Shown in pieces: positions 9,909 to 17,891 of a stretch of DNA of 64,000 bases. The position numbers were made by a program, and so were the translations under genes. Origin of the DNA: Thauera sp. (GTDB lineage Bacteria; Pseudomonadota; Gammaproteobacteria; Burkholderiales; Rhodocyclaceae); assembly GCA_024235615.1 (NCBI GenBank), contig JACKMB010000001.1, forward strand, positions 248,001 to 312,000. Reading direction: 5' to 3'. The first letter of the stretch is position 1. Each line of letters begins with the position of its first letter. The notes below the pieces were generated by a model. It was given only the letters and a program-made list of their open reading frames with translations. It did not search any database and was not told where the DNA came from.

Positions 9909-10212
9909 CTTCGACTCCTTGCTTCAACTCCGCCAAGAAGGACGTGGGGAGATTGTCGAACTTGGCTTTCTTGTAGACGATCAACAACCAAATGGTCTCG
10001 GTGTTCGCGTTGAAGTAGATGACCCTGGCACCGCCGCGTTTTCCTTGTCCCGCAGATGTCCAACGCACCTTACGGCAGCCGCCACTTCCCCGGATAACGT
10101 CACCGGCTTCTGGATTGGCCGCGATCCAGTTGATGAACTCAACGCGCTCGACTTCCGACCAGACTTCACTGGCATAGCGTTGGAAGATAGCGGTTTCAGC
10201 AACTGTTCTCAC
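9898..10212 (-). CDS. RelE/HigB-family mRNA interferase toxin
   Basis: A 104-residue RelE-superfamily toxin, presumably a ribosome-dependent mRNase. Recognisable segments are NPEAGDVIRGSGGCRKVRW, GKRGGARVIYF and LLIVYKKAKFDNL, in the order typical of HigB-2-like proteins. The frame extends to a TTG at 10230, but GTG 10212 is preferred. It gives the usual MRTVAET start and places the 31-bp palindrome entirely upstream of the coding region. It precedes and overlaps the antitoxin gene. Confidence 0.87.
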   Translation of the reverse strand: MRTVAETAIFQRYASEVWSEVERVEFINWIAANPEAGDVIRGSGGCRKVRWTSAGQGKRGGARVIYFNANTETIWLLIVYKKAKFDNLPTSFLAELKQGVEDAL

Positions 10213-10214
10213 CC

Positions 10215-10245
10215 GCGCAATGTACGTCAATGACGTATATTGCGC
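10215..10245. promoter_or_regulatory. 31-bp palindromic operator of the HigBA-like module
   Basis: A palindrome centred on 10230 with one mismatch: outer arms GCGCAAT/ATTGCGC and inner arms ACGTCA/TGACGT. It sits directly before GTG 10212 of the toxin gene. Its position and symmetry fit autorepression by the HTH antitoxin. Confidence 0.8.
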
Positions 10246-10579
10246 AAGCGGTGGAGGCGGATTTTTCGAGAGGAAGTGCCGGCCACAACTGGAATCTGGA
10301 TGCCCAGAGGAAAGACAGTGGGCCGTGCAAAATGGCGATCAGCGCAGACCGAGTACTTGTCGAAGGCCGATGACCAGTCCCAGATCGGTTACCCGCCGTT
10401 CGCGTTGGAGGAGATTTTTCAGCCGCTATGTCTCCTGCTGGCCGAAACAATCCGCGGACACAATCTCGAAAATCTTCATCACAAACGCAAAATTTCGAGA
10501 CATGCCCGGGTGATTCGAGGCCGCCGTACCCCACCTTCGCGTTAGCCACCGGCACGGCGCGCCCCGCAACACCCACGCG
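10246..10579. other. Gene-free AT-richer intergenic segment
   Basis: Between the HigBA operator and the end of the ABC ATPase gene I see no convincing gene. Short open frames on both strands have no recognisable family, no ribosome-binding site and unusual composition. It may be a remnant of the DNA that brought in the toxin-antitoxin modules. Confidence 0.5.
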
Positions 10580-11374
10580 CTACCCCAGCAGCAGCGCGTC
10601 GTCGTCGAGCTTCTCGCCGCGCACCTTTTCGAACATGTCGAGCAGGTGATGCACGTCCAGCCCCTCGCGCTCCTTGCCCGACACATCCAGCACCACCCGC
10701 CCCTGATGCAGCATCACGGTACGCTGGCCGACATCGAGCGCCTGGCGCATCGAGTGCGTGACCATCATCGTCGTGAGCTTGTGCTCGGCGACGATGCGCA
10801 CGGTGAGTTCCAGAACGAAAGCCGCGGTGCGCGGGTCGAGCGCCGCGGTGTGCTCGTCGAGCAGCAGCAGCCGCGAGGGCTGCAGCGCCGCCATCAGCAG
10901 GCTCACCGCCTGGCGCTGGCCGCCCGAAAGCAGGCCGATTCGGTCGGACAGGCGGTTCTCCAGGCCGAGGCCCAGCGTGGAGAGCTGGGCGCGGAACTCC
11001 TCGCGCAGCGCCGGCTTGACCGCGAAGGAGAAGCCGCGGCGCTCGCCGCGCATCTTGGCGAGCGCCATGTTCTCCTCGATGGTGAGGTCCTCGCAGGTGC
11101 CGGCGAGCGGGTCCTGGAACACGCGCGCGACGTGGCGTGCGCGCCCCCACACCGGCTGCCGGGTCATGTCGATGCCGTCGATCTCGATCGTGCCGCTGTC
11201 GACGCGCTGCTCACCCGACACGGCGTTGAGGAAGGTCGACTTGCCAGCGCCGTTGGAGCCGATGACGGTGACGAACTGCCCAGTCGGGATCTCGAGCGAC
11301 ATGCCGCGCAGGGCCTGGGTCTCGATCGGCGTGCCGGGATTGAAGGTGAGGCGCAGGTCGGTTGCCTTCAGCAT
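10580..11374 (-). CDS. ABC transporter ATP-binding protein (TrpXYZ-like)
   Basis: A 264-residue nucleotide-binding subunit of an importer. The Walker A motif is GSNGAGKST, the signature LSGGQRQA, and Walker B LLLLDEHTAALD, with the switch histidine in VTHSMRQAL. Walker B ends in DEH rather than DEP, as seen in this subfamily. It is the last gene of a three-gene operon after the permease and the binding protein, and starts 1 bp after the permease stop. Confidence 0.92.
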   Translation of the reverse strand: MLKATDLRLTFNPGTPIETQALRGMSLEIPTGQFVTVIGSNGAGKSTFLNAVSGEQRVDSGTIEIDGIDMTRQPVWGRARHVARVFQDPLAGTCEDLTIEENMALAKMRGERRGFSFAVKPALREEFRAQLSTLGLGLENRLSDRIGLLSGGQRQAVSLLMAALQPSRLLLLDEHTAALDPRTAAFVLELTVRIVAEHKLTTMMVTHSMRQALDVGQRTVMLHQGRVVLDVSGKEREGLDVHHLLDMFEKVRGEKLDDDALLLG

Positions 11375-11375
11375 G

Positions 11376-12266
11376 TCAGGCTCCTTTCTTGCCGGACCAG
11401 TGCGCGCGCAGGCGCGGCACCACCAGCGCGACCGTCACCAGCACCGCGGTGACGAGGTTGAGGTCCTGCGCCTGCAGGCCGATGAAGTCCGAATTGAGCG
11501 CGAGCGCGATGAAGAAGCGATACACGATGGCACCGACGATCACCGCGATGGTCGCCAGGTAGAGCTTGCGCGAGGGCAGCAGGCTCTCGCCCACGATCAC
11601 CGCGGCGAGGCCGATGACGATCGTGCCCACGCCCATCGAGATGTCGGCGCCGCCCTGGGTCTGCGCGAACAGCGCCCCGGCCAGGCCCACCAGCGCGTTC
11701 GACAGCGCCATGCCGGCGAGGATCGCCATGCCGGTATTGACGCCCTGCGCCCGCGCCATGCGCGCGTTCGAGCCGGTGGCGCGGATCGCCAGGCCGCTCT
11801 GGGTGGAGAAATAGGCATCGAGCGCGAGCTTGACCGCCAGCACCACGAAGACCAGCAGCAGCGGGCGGAACACGTAGTCGGCGAGCGCCTCGGGCTGCAG
11901 CAGGTTGAACACGGTCGGCTCGGTGATCAGCGGCACGTTGGGCTTGCCCATCACGCGCAGGTTGATCGAGTACAGCGCGATCATCATCAGGATGCTGGCG
12001 AGCAGGTCCATGATCTTGAGGCTGACGTTGAGCCAGCCGGTGACCAGGCCGGCGACCGCGCCGGCCAGCGTCGCCGCGATGGTCGCGGTGAAGGGGTCGT
12101 AGCCGGCGGCGATCATGGTCGCGGCGACGGCACCGCCGAGCGGGAAGCTGCCATCCACGGTGAGATCGGGAAAGCGCAGCAGCCGGAAGGAGATGTACAC
12201 GCCGAGGGCGACGAGGCTGAAGATCAGGCCGATCTCCAGCGCCCCGAGCAAGGTGTAGAGCGACAT
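11376..12266 (-). CDS. ABC transporter permease (TrpXYZ-like)
   Basis: A 296-residue inner-membrane permease with about eight hydrophobic segments, of the branched-chain amino acid/ribose type found with ABC_sub_bind (PF04392) binding proteins. Typical segments are YISFRLLRFPDLTVDGSFPLGGAVAA near the N-terminus and LALDAYFSTQSGLAIRATGSNARMARAQGVN in the centre. It lies between the binding protein and ATPase genes. Substrate unknown; aromatic amino acids are the precedent for relatives. Confidence 0.9.
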   Translation of the reverse strand: MSLYTLLGALEIGLIFSLVALGVYISFRLLRFPDLTVDGSFPLGGAVAATMIAAGYDPFTATIAATLAGAVAGLVTGWLNVSLKIMDLLASILMMIALYSINLRVMGKPNVPLITEPTVFNLLQPEALADYVFRPLLLVFVVLAVKLALDAYFSTQSGLAIRATGSNARMARAQGVNTGMAILAGMALSNALVGLAGALFAQTQGGADISMGVGTIVIGLAAVIVGESLLPSRKLYLATIAVIVGAIVYRFFIALALNSDFIGLQAQDLNLVTAVLVTVALVVPRLRAHWSGKKGA

Positions 12267-12320
12267 TGGGGGATTACCGTTGGTGAGGATCGAGCGGGGC
12301 GTGCGCCGGGGCGACGTCCC

Positions 12321-12346
12321 GCGCGGCCGGGCTTGGACGGCCGCGC
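12321..12346. other. Stem-loop between binding-protein and permease genes
   Basis: Perfect 8-bp arms GCGCGGCC/GGCCGCGC enclose a 10-nt loop. Such hairpins after the binding-protein gene often stabilise its mRNA or reduce read-through, giving more binding protein than membrane subunits. No T-run follows. Confidence 0.5.
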
Positions 12347-12365
12347 GAGGCTGCGGACGATCCGC

Positions 12366-13337
12366 TTACTGGACGACCTTGGAGGCCGACTTGACGAGGT
12401 CCTCGGCGAGGGTGATGCCCTGCTTCTGCGCCGCACCCGGGTTCACGTGCAGCGACAGCTTGTTGCTGGTCTCGGAGGCGATCGCGCCGGGCTGCTCGCC
12501 CTTGAGGATGCGCACCACGATCTCGCCGGTCTGCACGCCGAGCGCCTTGTAGTCCATGCCGTAGGCCGCGACCGCGCCGCGCGCCACGCTGTCGGTGTCG
12601 GCCGCCACCAGCGGGATCTTGGCGTCCATGCCGACCTTGACCAGGGCCTCGTAGGCCGACACGACGTTGTTGTCGGTGCTGGTGTAGAACACGTCGGCCT
12701 TGCCGATCAGGCTGCGCGCCGCCGAGCCGACGTCCACCGAGCGCGGCGCCGCGGCCTCGACCAGGCTCAGGCCGTGCTTGGGCAGCAGTTCGCGCAGCTG
12801 CTCGACCACGACGACCGAGTTGGCCTCACCCGGGTTGTAGACGATGCCGACGCGCTTGGCAGCCGGCGCGACGCGCTTGATGAGCTCGATCTGCTTGCCG
12901 AGTTCGAGCGCATCCGACACCCCGGTGACGTTGGTGCCGGAGGGCGCCATCGAGGGCACCAGCTTGGCCACCACCGGATCGGTCACCGCGGAATACACCA
13001 GCGGGATGTCCTTGGTCGCGGCCACGACCGCCTGCGCCGAGGGGGTGGCGATCGCGACGATGACGTCGGACTTGTCGCCGACGAACTTGCGCGCGATCTG
13101 CGCGGCCGTGCCCGTGTTGCCCTGCGCGCTCTGGTACTGCCACTTGAGGTTCTTGCCGTCCTCGTAGCCGGCCGCGGCCAGCGCCTCCTTGACCCCGTCG
13201 CGCACCGAATCGAGCGCGGGGTGCTCGACGATCGCGGTGATGGCAACCGACTTCTGCTGGGCGTGAACCGGCATCGCCGCCACGAACGCGAGCGCCAGCG
13301 CACCGAACAGGGCCTTGCGGGACAGGGGGAAGGACAT
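12366..13337 (-). CDS. ABC transporter substrate-binding protein (ABC_sub_bind, TrpX-like)
   Basis: A periplasmic binding protein of 323 residues. An N-terminal signal peptide (MSFPLSRKALFGALALAFVA, cleavage after VHA) precedes a mature domain with SVAITAIVEHPALD, the SVTDPVVAKLV-like YSAVTDPVVAKLV and KRVGIVYNPGEANS motifs of the PF04392 family. ATG 13337 is chosen over an upstream in-frame ATG because AAGGAG lies 7-8 nt ahead and the signal peptide starts there. Relatives import tryptophan or tyrosine, but the ligand here is inferred only. The promoter region is shared with divergent dnaE2. Confidence 0.9.
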   Translation of the reverse strand: MSFPLSRKALFGALALAFVAAMPVHAQQKSVAITAIVEHPALDSVRDGVKEALAAAGYEDGKNLKWQYQSAQGNTGTAAQIARKFVGDKSDVIVAIATPSAQAVVAATKDIPLVYSAVTDPVVAKLVPSMAPSGTNVTGVSDALELGKQIELIKRVAPAAKRVGIVYNPGEANSVVVVEQLRELLPKHGLSLVEAAAPRSVDVGSAARSLIGKADVFYTSTDNNVVSAYEALVKVGMDAKIPLVAADTDSVARGAVAAYGMDYKALGVQTGEIVVRILKGEQPGAIASETSNKLSLHVNPGAAQKQGITLAEDLVKSASKVVQ

Positions 13338-13509
13338 GGAGGTCTCCTTTGTGGCCGTGCGGCCGGAAATTCTTCGAGAAAGGGGTTTGGCCGGCACCGT
13401 GGCCGGCAGGGTGTCGTCAAGAGCGCAAGTTTAACAGCAGGTCCGGATTACGCGATTGCGGTGGACCCGCAATCGCCGGGGCACGCTCCGAACCGGCTTG
13501 CTCGAAAGA

Positions 13510-13525
13510 CTGTATTTTTTTACAG
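13510..13525 (+). promoter_or_regulatory. LexA-binding SOS box upstream of dnaE2
   Basis: CTGT and ACAG are separated by exactly eight bases (a T-rich spacer), a perfect match to the E. coli-type SOS box. It ends only 7 nt before ATG 13533. LexA should repress dnaE2 from here, and the close spacing leaves little room for a ribosome-binding site. Confidence 0.85.
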
Positions 13526-13532
13526 TCTACCC

Positions 13533-16500
13533 ATGCTTCCCGCCTACGCCGAACTCCACTGCCTGAGCAACTTCAGCTTCCAGCGCGGCGCCTCGCACCC
13601 CGAGGAGCTCGTCGCGCAGGCGGCGGCCTTCGGCTACCGCGCGATCGCGCTCACCGACGAGTGCTCCTTCGCCGGCGTGGTGCGCGCCTGGCGCGCGCTG
13701 CAGGCCCTGCCCGAGGCCGGCCGCCCGCGCCTGATCGTCGGCTGCGAGCTGCGCCTCGCCGACGGCCCCTGCCTCGTGCTGCTCGCCGCCGACCGCGCCG
13801 GCTACGGCCGGCTCTCGCGCCTGGTCACCCAGGCCCGGCGCAGCGCCGAAAAGGGCCGCTACCACCTCACGCGCGCGATGCTCGACGCCGTCCGCGAGTG
13901 CGAGGGCGAGGGCGAGGGCGCCGCCGCCGAAGCCCTGCCCGGCTGCCTGGCGCTGCTGATCCCGCCCGACGGCTTCCCGCCGCCGGACGCCCCGCTCGAC
14001 GCGGCCATCGCCCTGCGCAGCGAGGCGCGCTGGCTGGCGAAGCGCTTCCCCGGGCGCGCCTGGATCGCCCACACCCCGCGCCTGGACGGGCGCGACCCCG
14101 CCCGCCTGCACTGGATCCTGCGCATCGCCCAGGCCGCCGGCATCCGCGCGGTGGCCGCCGGCGGGGCGCTGATGCACGAGGCCACGCGGCGCCCGCTCGC
14201 CGACGTGATGACCGCACTGCGCCTGCACTGCAGCGTGGCCGAGGCCGGCCTGGCGCTCGCACCCAACGCCGAGCTGCGCCTGCACGAGCGCGCCACCCTC
14301 GCCCGCCGCCACCCCCCCGAGCTGCTCGCCGAGACGCTGGCGGTGGCTGCGCGCTGCCGCTTCGGCCTCGACGAGCTGCGCTACGAGTACCCCGCCGAGC
14401 TCGTCCCCGCGGACGAGACCCCGCCGAGCTGGCTGCGCCGGCTGGTCGAGGGCGGGCTGGCCTGGCGCTACGGCGAGGCCGCCAGCGATCGCCGCGCGGC
14501 GGCGCCCACTGCCATCGCCGCCGCGCCGCCGCCGGCCGAAGACCCCGCCCCGCCCACGGTGCGCGCGCAGATCGAGCATGAACTCGCGCTCATCGCCGAG
14601 CTCGGCTACGAGCCCTACTTCCTCACCGTGCACGACATCGTGCGCTTCGCCCGCGAGGCCGGCATCCTGTGCCAGGGCCGCGGCTCGGCGGCCAACTCGG
14701 TGGTGTGCTGGGCGCTCGGCATCACCGAGGTCGACCCGCAGCTGGGGATCATGCTGGTCGAGCGCTTCATCTCGCGCGAGCGCGACGAGCCGCCCGACAT
14801 CGACGTCGACTTCGAGCACGAGCGCCGCGAGGAGGTCATCCAGTACCTCTACCGCAAGTACGGCCGCGACCGCGCCGCGCTCGCCGCCACCGTCATCCGC
14901 TACCGTTCGCGCAGCGCGCTGCGCGACGTGGGCCGCGCGCTCGGCCTCGACGAAGCGCAGATCGAGCGCCTCACCCGCGAGCACCACTGGTTCGACGGCC
15001 GCCGCATCCTGCCCGAGCGCCTCGCCGAGGCCGGGCTCGACCCTGACAGCCCGGTCACGCAGAGGCTGGTCGCGCTCACCGAGGAGCTCATCGGCTTTCC
15101 CCGCCACCTGTCGCAGCACGTCGGCGGCTTCGTCATCGCGCGCGGCCGCCTCGACGAGCTGGTGCCGGTCGAGAACGCCGCCATGCCCGAGCGCACCGTG
15201 ATCCAGTGGGACAAGGACGACCTCGACGCGGTCGGCCTGATGAAGATCGACGTGCTCGCGCTCGGCATGCTGTCGGCGCTGCGCCGCGGCCTGGCGCTGG
15301 TGTCGGCCTGGCGCGGACGGGCGCTGACGCTGGCGACGATCCCGCGCGAACGGCCGGAGGTATACGCGATGCTGTCGCGCGCCGACTCGGTCGGCGTGTT
15401 CCAGGTCGAGTCGCGCGCGCAGATGACCATGCTGCCGCGGCTCAAGCCGCGCCGCTTCTACGACCTGGTGGTCGAGGTCGCGATCGTGCGCCCCGGGCCG
15501 ATCCAGGGCGGCATGGTCCATCCCTACCTGCAGGCGCGCGAGCGCGTGGCGCGCGGCGAGGACCCGATGGCCGGCCTGCGCGACGAGATCCGCGGTGTGC
15601 TCGCGCGCACGCTGGGCGTGCCGATCTTCCAGGAGCAGGTGATGCAGCTCGCGGTGGTGGCGGCCGACTTCACCGGCGGCGAGGCTGACCAGCTGCGCCG
15701 CGCGATGGGCGCCTGGCGGCGCAAGGGCGAGCTCGAGCGCTACCGCCAGAAGCTGCTCGACGGGCTGGCGAAGAACCGCTACGACCCCGACTTCGCCCAG
15801 CGCCTGTGCCAGCAGATCGAGGGCTTCGGCAGCTACGGCTTCCCCGAGTCGCACGCCGCCAGCTTCGCGCTGCTGGTGTATGCCTCGGCCTGGTTGAAAT
15901 GCTTCGAGCCCGCGGCCTTCCTCGCCGCGCTGCTCAACAGCCAGCCGATGGGCTTCTATGCGCCCTCGCAGCTGATCCAGGACGCCCGCCGGCATGGAGT
16001 GGAGGTGCGGGCGGCGGATGTCACCGTGAGCGAGTGGGATTGCACGCTGGAGCCCACCGCCGAACATGCGGCAGATCCGGCCCCCGAGCCCCCAGGCACT
16101 CCATCAGCGCAGCCAGCGCCCTGTCCCCCACTGCCAGCACACACCCAGCTGGCGAGCAGCCCCGGCGCACCGGAGGCGAACACGTCGCCTGTGCGCCCGC
16201 AGCCCGCGGTGCGCCTCGGCCTGCGCATGATCCGCGGCCTCGGCCACGACGCCGCCACCCGCATCGTCGCCGCGCGCGGCGAACGCGCCTTCGCCGACAC
16301 CCAGGACCTCGCCGCGCGCGCCCGGCTCGACGCCGGCGCGCTGCGCACGCTGGCCGCCGGTGGCGCGCTCGCCAGCCTCGCCGGCCATCGCCGCCAGGCC
16401 TTGTGGCAGGCGAGCGGCGCCGCCCCCCTGCCCGGCCTGCTCGCCGCGGCCCCCGGCGGCGACGTCGCCGCCACGCTGGACGCACCGGCCGAGACCGAGG

Positions 16501-16907
16501 ACCTGCTCGCCGACTACGCCCGCCTCGGCTTCACCCTCGGCCGCCACCCGCTGTCCTTCGTGCGCGACCAGCTGGCGGCGCTGCGCTTTCTCACCGCCGC
16601 CGACATCACCGCCGCGCCCGACCGCATGCTCGCCCGCGGCGCCGGCCTGGTCACCTGCCGCCAGCGCCCCGGCACCGCCAAGGGCACGCTCTTCCTCACC
16701 CTGGAAGACGAGACCGGGCTCACCAACGTGATCGTCCGCCCCGAGCTCTTCGAGCAGCAGCGCCGCATCCTGCTCGGCGCGCGCCTGATGGGCGTGTTCG
16801 GCCAGATCCGCCGCCAGGGCCGCGTCGTGCATCTGGTAGCGAGCCGGGTGGTGGACCACTCGCCCCTGCTCGGCAGCCTCGCCGCGCGCAGCCGGGACTT
16901 CCACTGA
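13533..16907 (+). CDS. dnaE2: Error-prone DNA polymerase III alpha subunit DnaE2
   Basis: A translesion polymerase of 1124 residues induced by DNA damage. It begins with the DnaE2-typical YAELHCLSNFSFQRGASHPEEL of the PHP domain. The catalytic aspartates are present: Asp422 and Asp424 in PDIDVDF, and Asp573 in MKIDVLAL. Helix-hairpin-helix and OB-fold domains follow (TLFLTLEDETGLTNVIVRP near the C-terminus). Two Ala/Pro-rich stretches, around residues 320-345 and 845-890, look like flexible insertions. The frame is open far upstream, but ATG 13533 gives the family N-terminus and lies next to the LexA box. The usual partners imuA and imuB are absent from this locus. Confidence 0.95.
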   Translation: MLPAYAELHCLSNFSFQRGASHPEELVAQAAAFGYRAIALTDECSFAGVVRAWRALQALPEAGRPRLIVGCELRLADGPCLVLLAADRAGYGRLSRLVTQARRSAEKGRYHLTRAMLDAVRECEGEGEGAAAEALPGCLALLIPPDGFPPPDAPLDAAIALRSEARWLAKRFPGRAWIAHTPRLDGRDPARLHWILRIAQAAGIRAVAAGGALMHEATRRPLADVMTALRLHCSVAEAGLALAPNAELRLHERATLARRHPPELLAETLAVAARCRFGLDELRYEYPAELVPADETPPSWLRRLVEGGLAWRYGEAASDRRAAAPTAIAAAPPPAEDPAPPTVRAQIEHELALIAELGYEPYFLTVHDIVRFAREAGILCQGRGSAANSVVCWALGITEVDPQLGIMLVERFISRERDEPPDIDVDFEHERREEVIQYLYRKYGRDRAALAATVIRYRSRSALRDVGRALGLDEAQIERLTREHHWFDGRRILPERLAEAGLDPDSPVTQRLVALTEELIGFPRHLSQHVGGFVIARGRLDELVPVENAAMPERTVIQWDKDDLDAVGLMKIDVLALGMLSALRRGLALVSAWRGRALTLATIPRERPEVYAMLSRADSVGVFQVESRAQMTMLPRLKPRRFYDLVVEVAIVRPGPIQGGMVHPYLQARERVARGEDPMAGLRDEIRGVLARTLGVPIFQEQVMQLAVVAADFTGGEADQLRRAMGAWRRKGELERYRQKLLDGLAKNRYDPDFAQRLCQQIEGFGSYGFPESHAASFALLVYASAWLKCFEPAAFLAALLNSQPMGFYAPSQLIQDARRHGVEVRAADVTVSEWDCTLEPTAEHAADPAPEPPGTPSAQPAPCPPLPAHTQLASSPGAPEANTSPVRPQPAVRLGLRMIRGLGHDAATRIVAARGERAFADTQDLAARARLDAGALRTLAAGGALASLAGHRRQALWQASGAAPLPGLLAAAPGGDVAATLDAPAETEDLLADYARLGFTLGRHPLSFVRDQLAALRFLTAADITAAPDRMLARGAGLVTCRQRPGTAKGTLFLTLEDETGLTNVIVRPELFEQQRRILLGARLMGVFGQIRRQGRVVHLVASRVVDHSPLLGSLAARSRDFH

Positions 16908-17023
16908 AGACCCGCGCTCTCCAACCACCTTGCGCCGACATCCACACGCCGCTCCGGGGCACTCCCGCGCCCGCCGGTGCTATCCTTGTTTCCGTTGCGA
17001 TTCCGGTTCGAGGAGTCTTTTCC

Positions 17024-17272
17024 ATGAGCGCGCACAAGACCGACGACCCCTTCGGATTCAGGGAGCGCCCGGGCGTCTACGACACCGGCACGGGTGCGAT
17101 CAAGACCGTCGAGGCCAACCGCGGCATCCCCGGCATCGAGCGCGTCGTCATCCGCAGCTATTGCGGGCGCACGCAGGACGACCGCGTCTTCTACCGCCTC
17201 AGCGCCGACCGCAGCCGCGAGTTCGCCACCCTCGCGGAGGCCTTCGCCGCGCGCCCGGTCCACCTGACCTGA
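17024..17272 (+). CDS. Small conserved-looking hypothetical protein
   Basis: An 82-residue soluble protein with a GAGGAG ribosome-binding site before ATG 17024. It is rich in charged residues (IERVVIRSYCGRTQDDRVFYRLSAD) and has no signal peptide or membrane segment. No family is recognised. It follows dnaE2 by 116 bp on the same strand and is convergent with the AcpH-like gene. The good start site and codon use support a real gene. Confidence 0.65.
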   Translation: MSAHKTDDPFGFRERPGVYDTGTGAIKTVEANRGIPGIERVVIRSYCGRTQDDRVFYRLSADRSREFATLAEAFAARPVHLT

Positions 17273-17279
17273 ATCAGCG

Positions 17280-17891
17280 CTACGCGCCGCCAACCGGGCC
17301 AATCCGCCCGCGCCCGTCCAGCCACTCCGCGACGAAGCGCCGGGCGTCCGGCAGCCAGTCGGCGAAGTCCTGCGCGAAGCCCGCCGGATCAGCCACGAAC
17401 TCCACCTCCGCGCCCGCGAGCGGGTTGGGCTGGCGCGCCCGCCGGCCCATGCGCGCGAGCACGTCCGCGATGCCCTCCAGCCCGGCATAGCTGCCCAGCC
17501 AGTCCTCGCGCGCCATCCGCTCGAGCGCGAGATGGGCGGATGCGGGCAGGTCCGCCCGGCGCGCCGCGAGCTGCCGGTACACCCCGGCGCAATAGGGCGC
17601 CAGCGGCCCTTCCGCGTGCAGCGCCCAGTCGCGCGCCAGCAGGTGGTCCCAGAAGATATCGACCAGCACCCCGGCGTAGCGCCGCCGCGCCGACGACACG
17701 CGCGCGCGGCTGGCGCGGAAGGCCGGGTGGGTCTCGGCGAAGGCGTCGATCGCGCGGTGCAGCGCCACTCCGCGCGCGAGGTCGGCGGGCAGCGTGCCCG
17801 GCAGCGGTCCCTTGACCCAGTCGCCGAAGACCCCGCCCACCACCAGCGCGGGCGACTCTCCGGCGAGCCAGGCGTGGGCGAGGAAGTTCAT
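17280..17891 (-). CDS. AcpH-like acyl carrier protein phosphodiesterase family protein
   Basis: A 203-residue protein of the ACP phosphodiesterase family, which can hydrolyse the 4'-phosphopantetheine arm from holo-ACP. The N-terminus MNFLAHAWLA, the GDWVKG and LHRAIDAF motifs, and VDIFWDHLLARDW follow the E. coli AcpH pattern. ATG 17891 overlaps the stop of the MFS gene (ATGA), so the two are probably cotranscribed. Whether ACP is the actual substrate is unproven for most members. Confidence 0.82.
   Translation of the reverse strand: MNFLAHAWLAGESPALVVGGVFGDWVKGPLPGTLPADLARGVALHRAIDAFAETHPAFRASRARVSSARRRYAGVLVDIFWDHLLARDWALHAEGPLAPYCAGVYRQLAARRADLPASAHLALERMAREDWLGSYAGLEGIADVLARMGRRARQPNPLAGAEVEFVADPAGFAQDFADWLPDARRFVAEWLDGRGRIGPVGGA

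Noticed and set aside
10240-10545. 101-codon plus-strand open frame after the HigBA operator
   Set aside because: No recognisable family or ribosome-binding site; it begins within the operator palindrome.
10758-13532. In-frame extension of dnaE2 over 900 codons upstream
   Set aside because: It runs antisense to the ABC importer genes and lacks any domain. The family N-terminus and LexA box fix the start at 13533.
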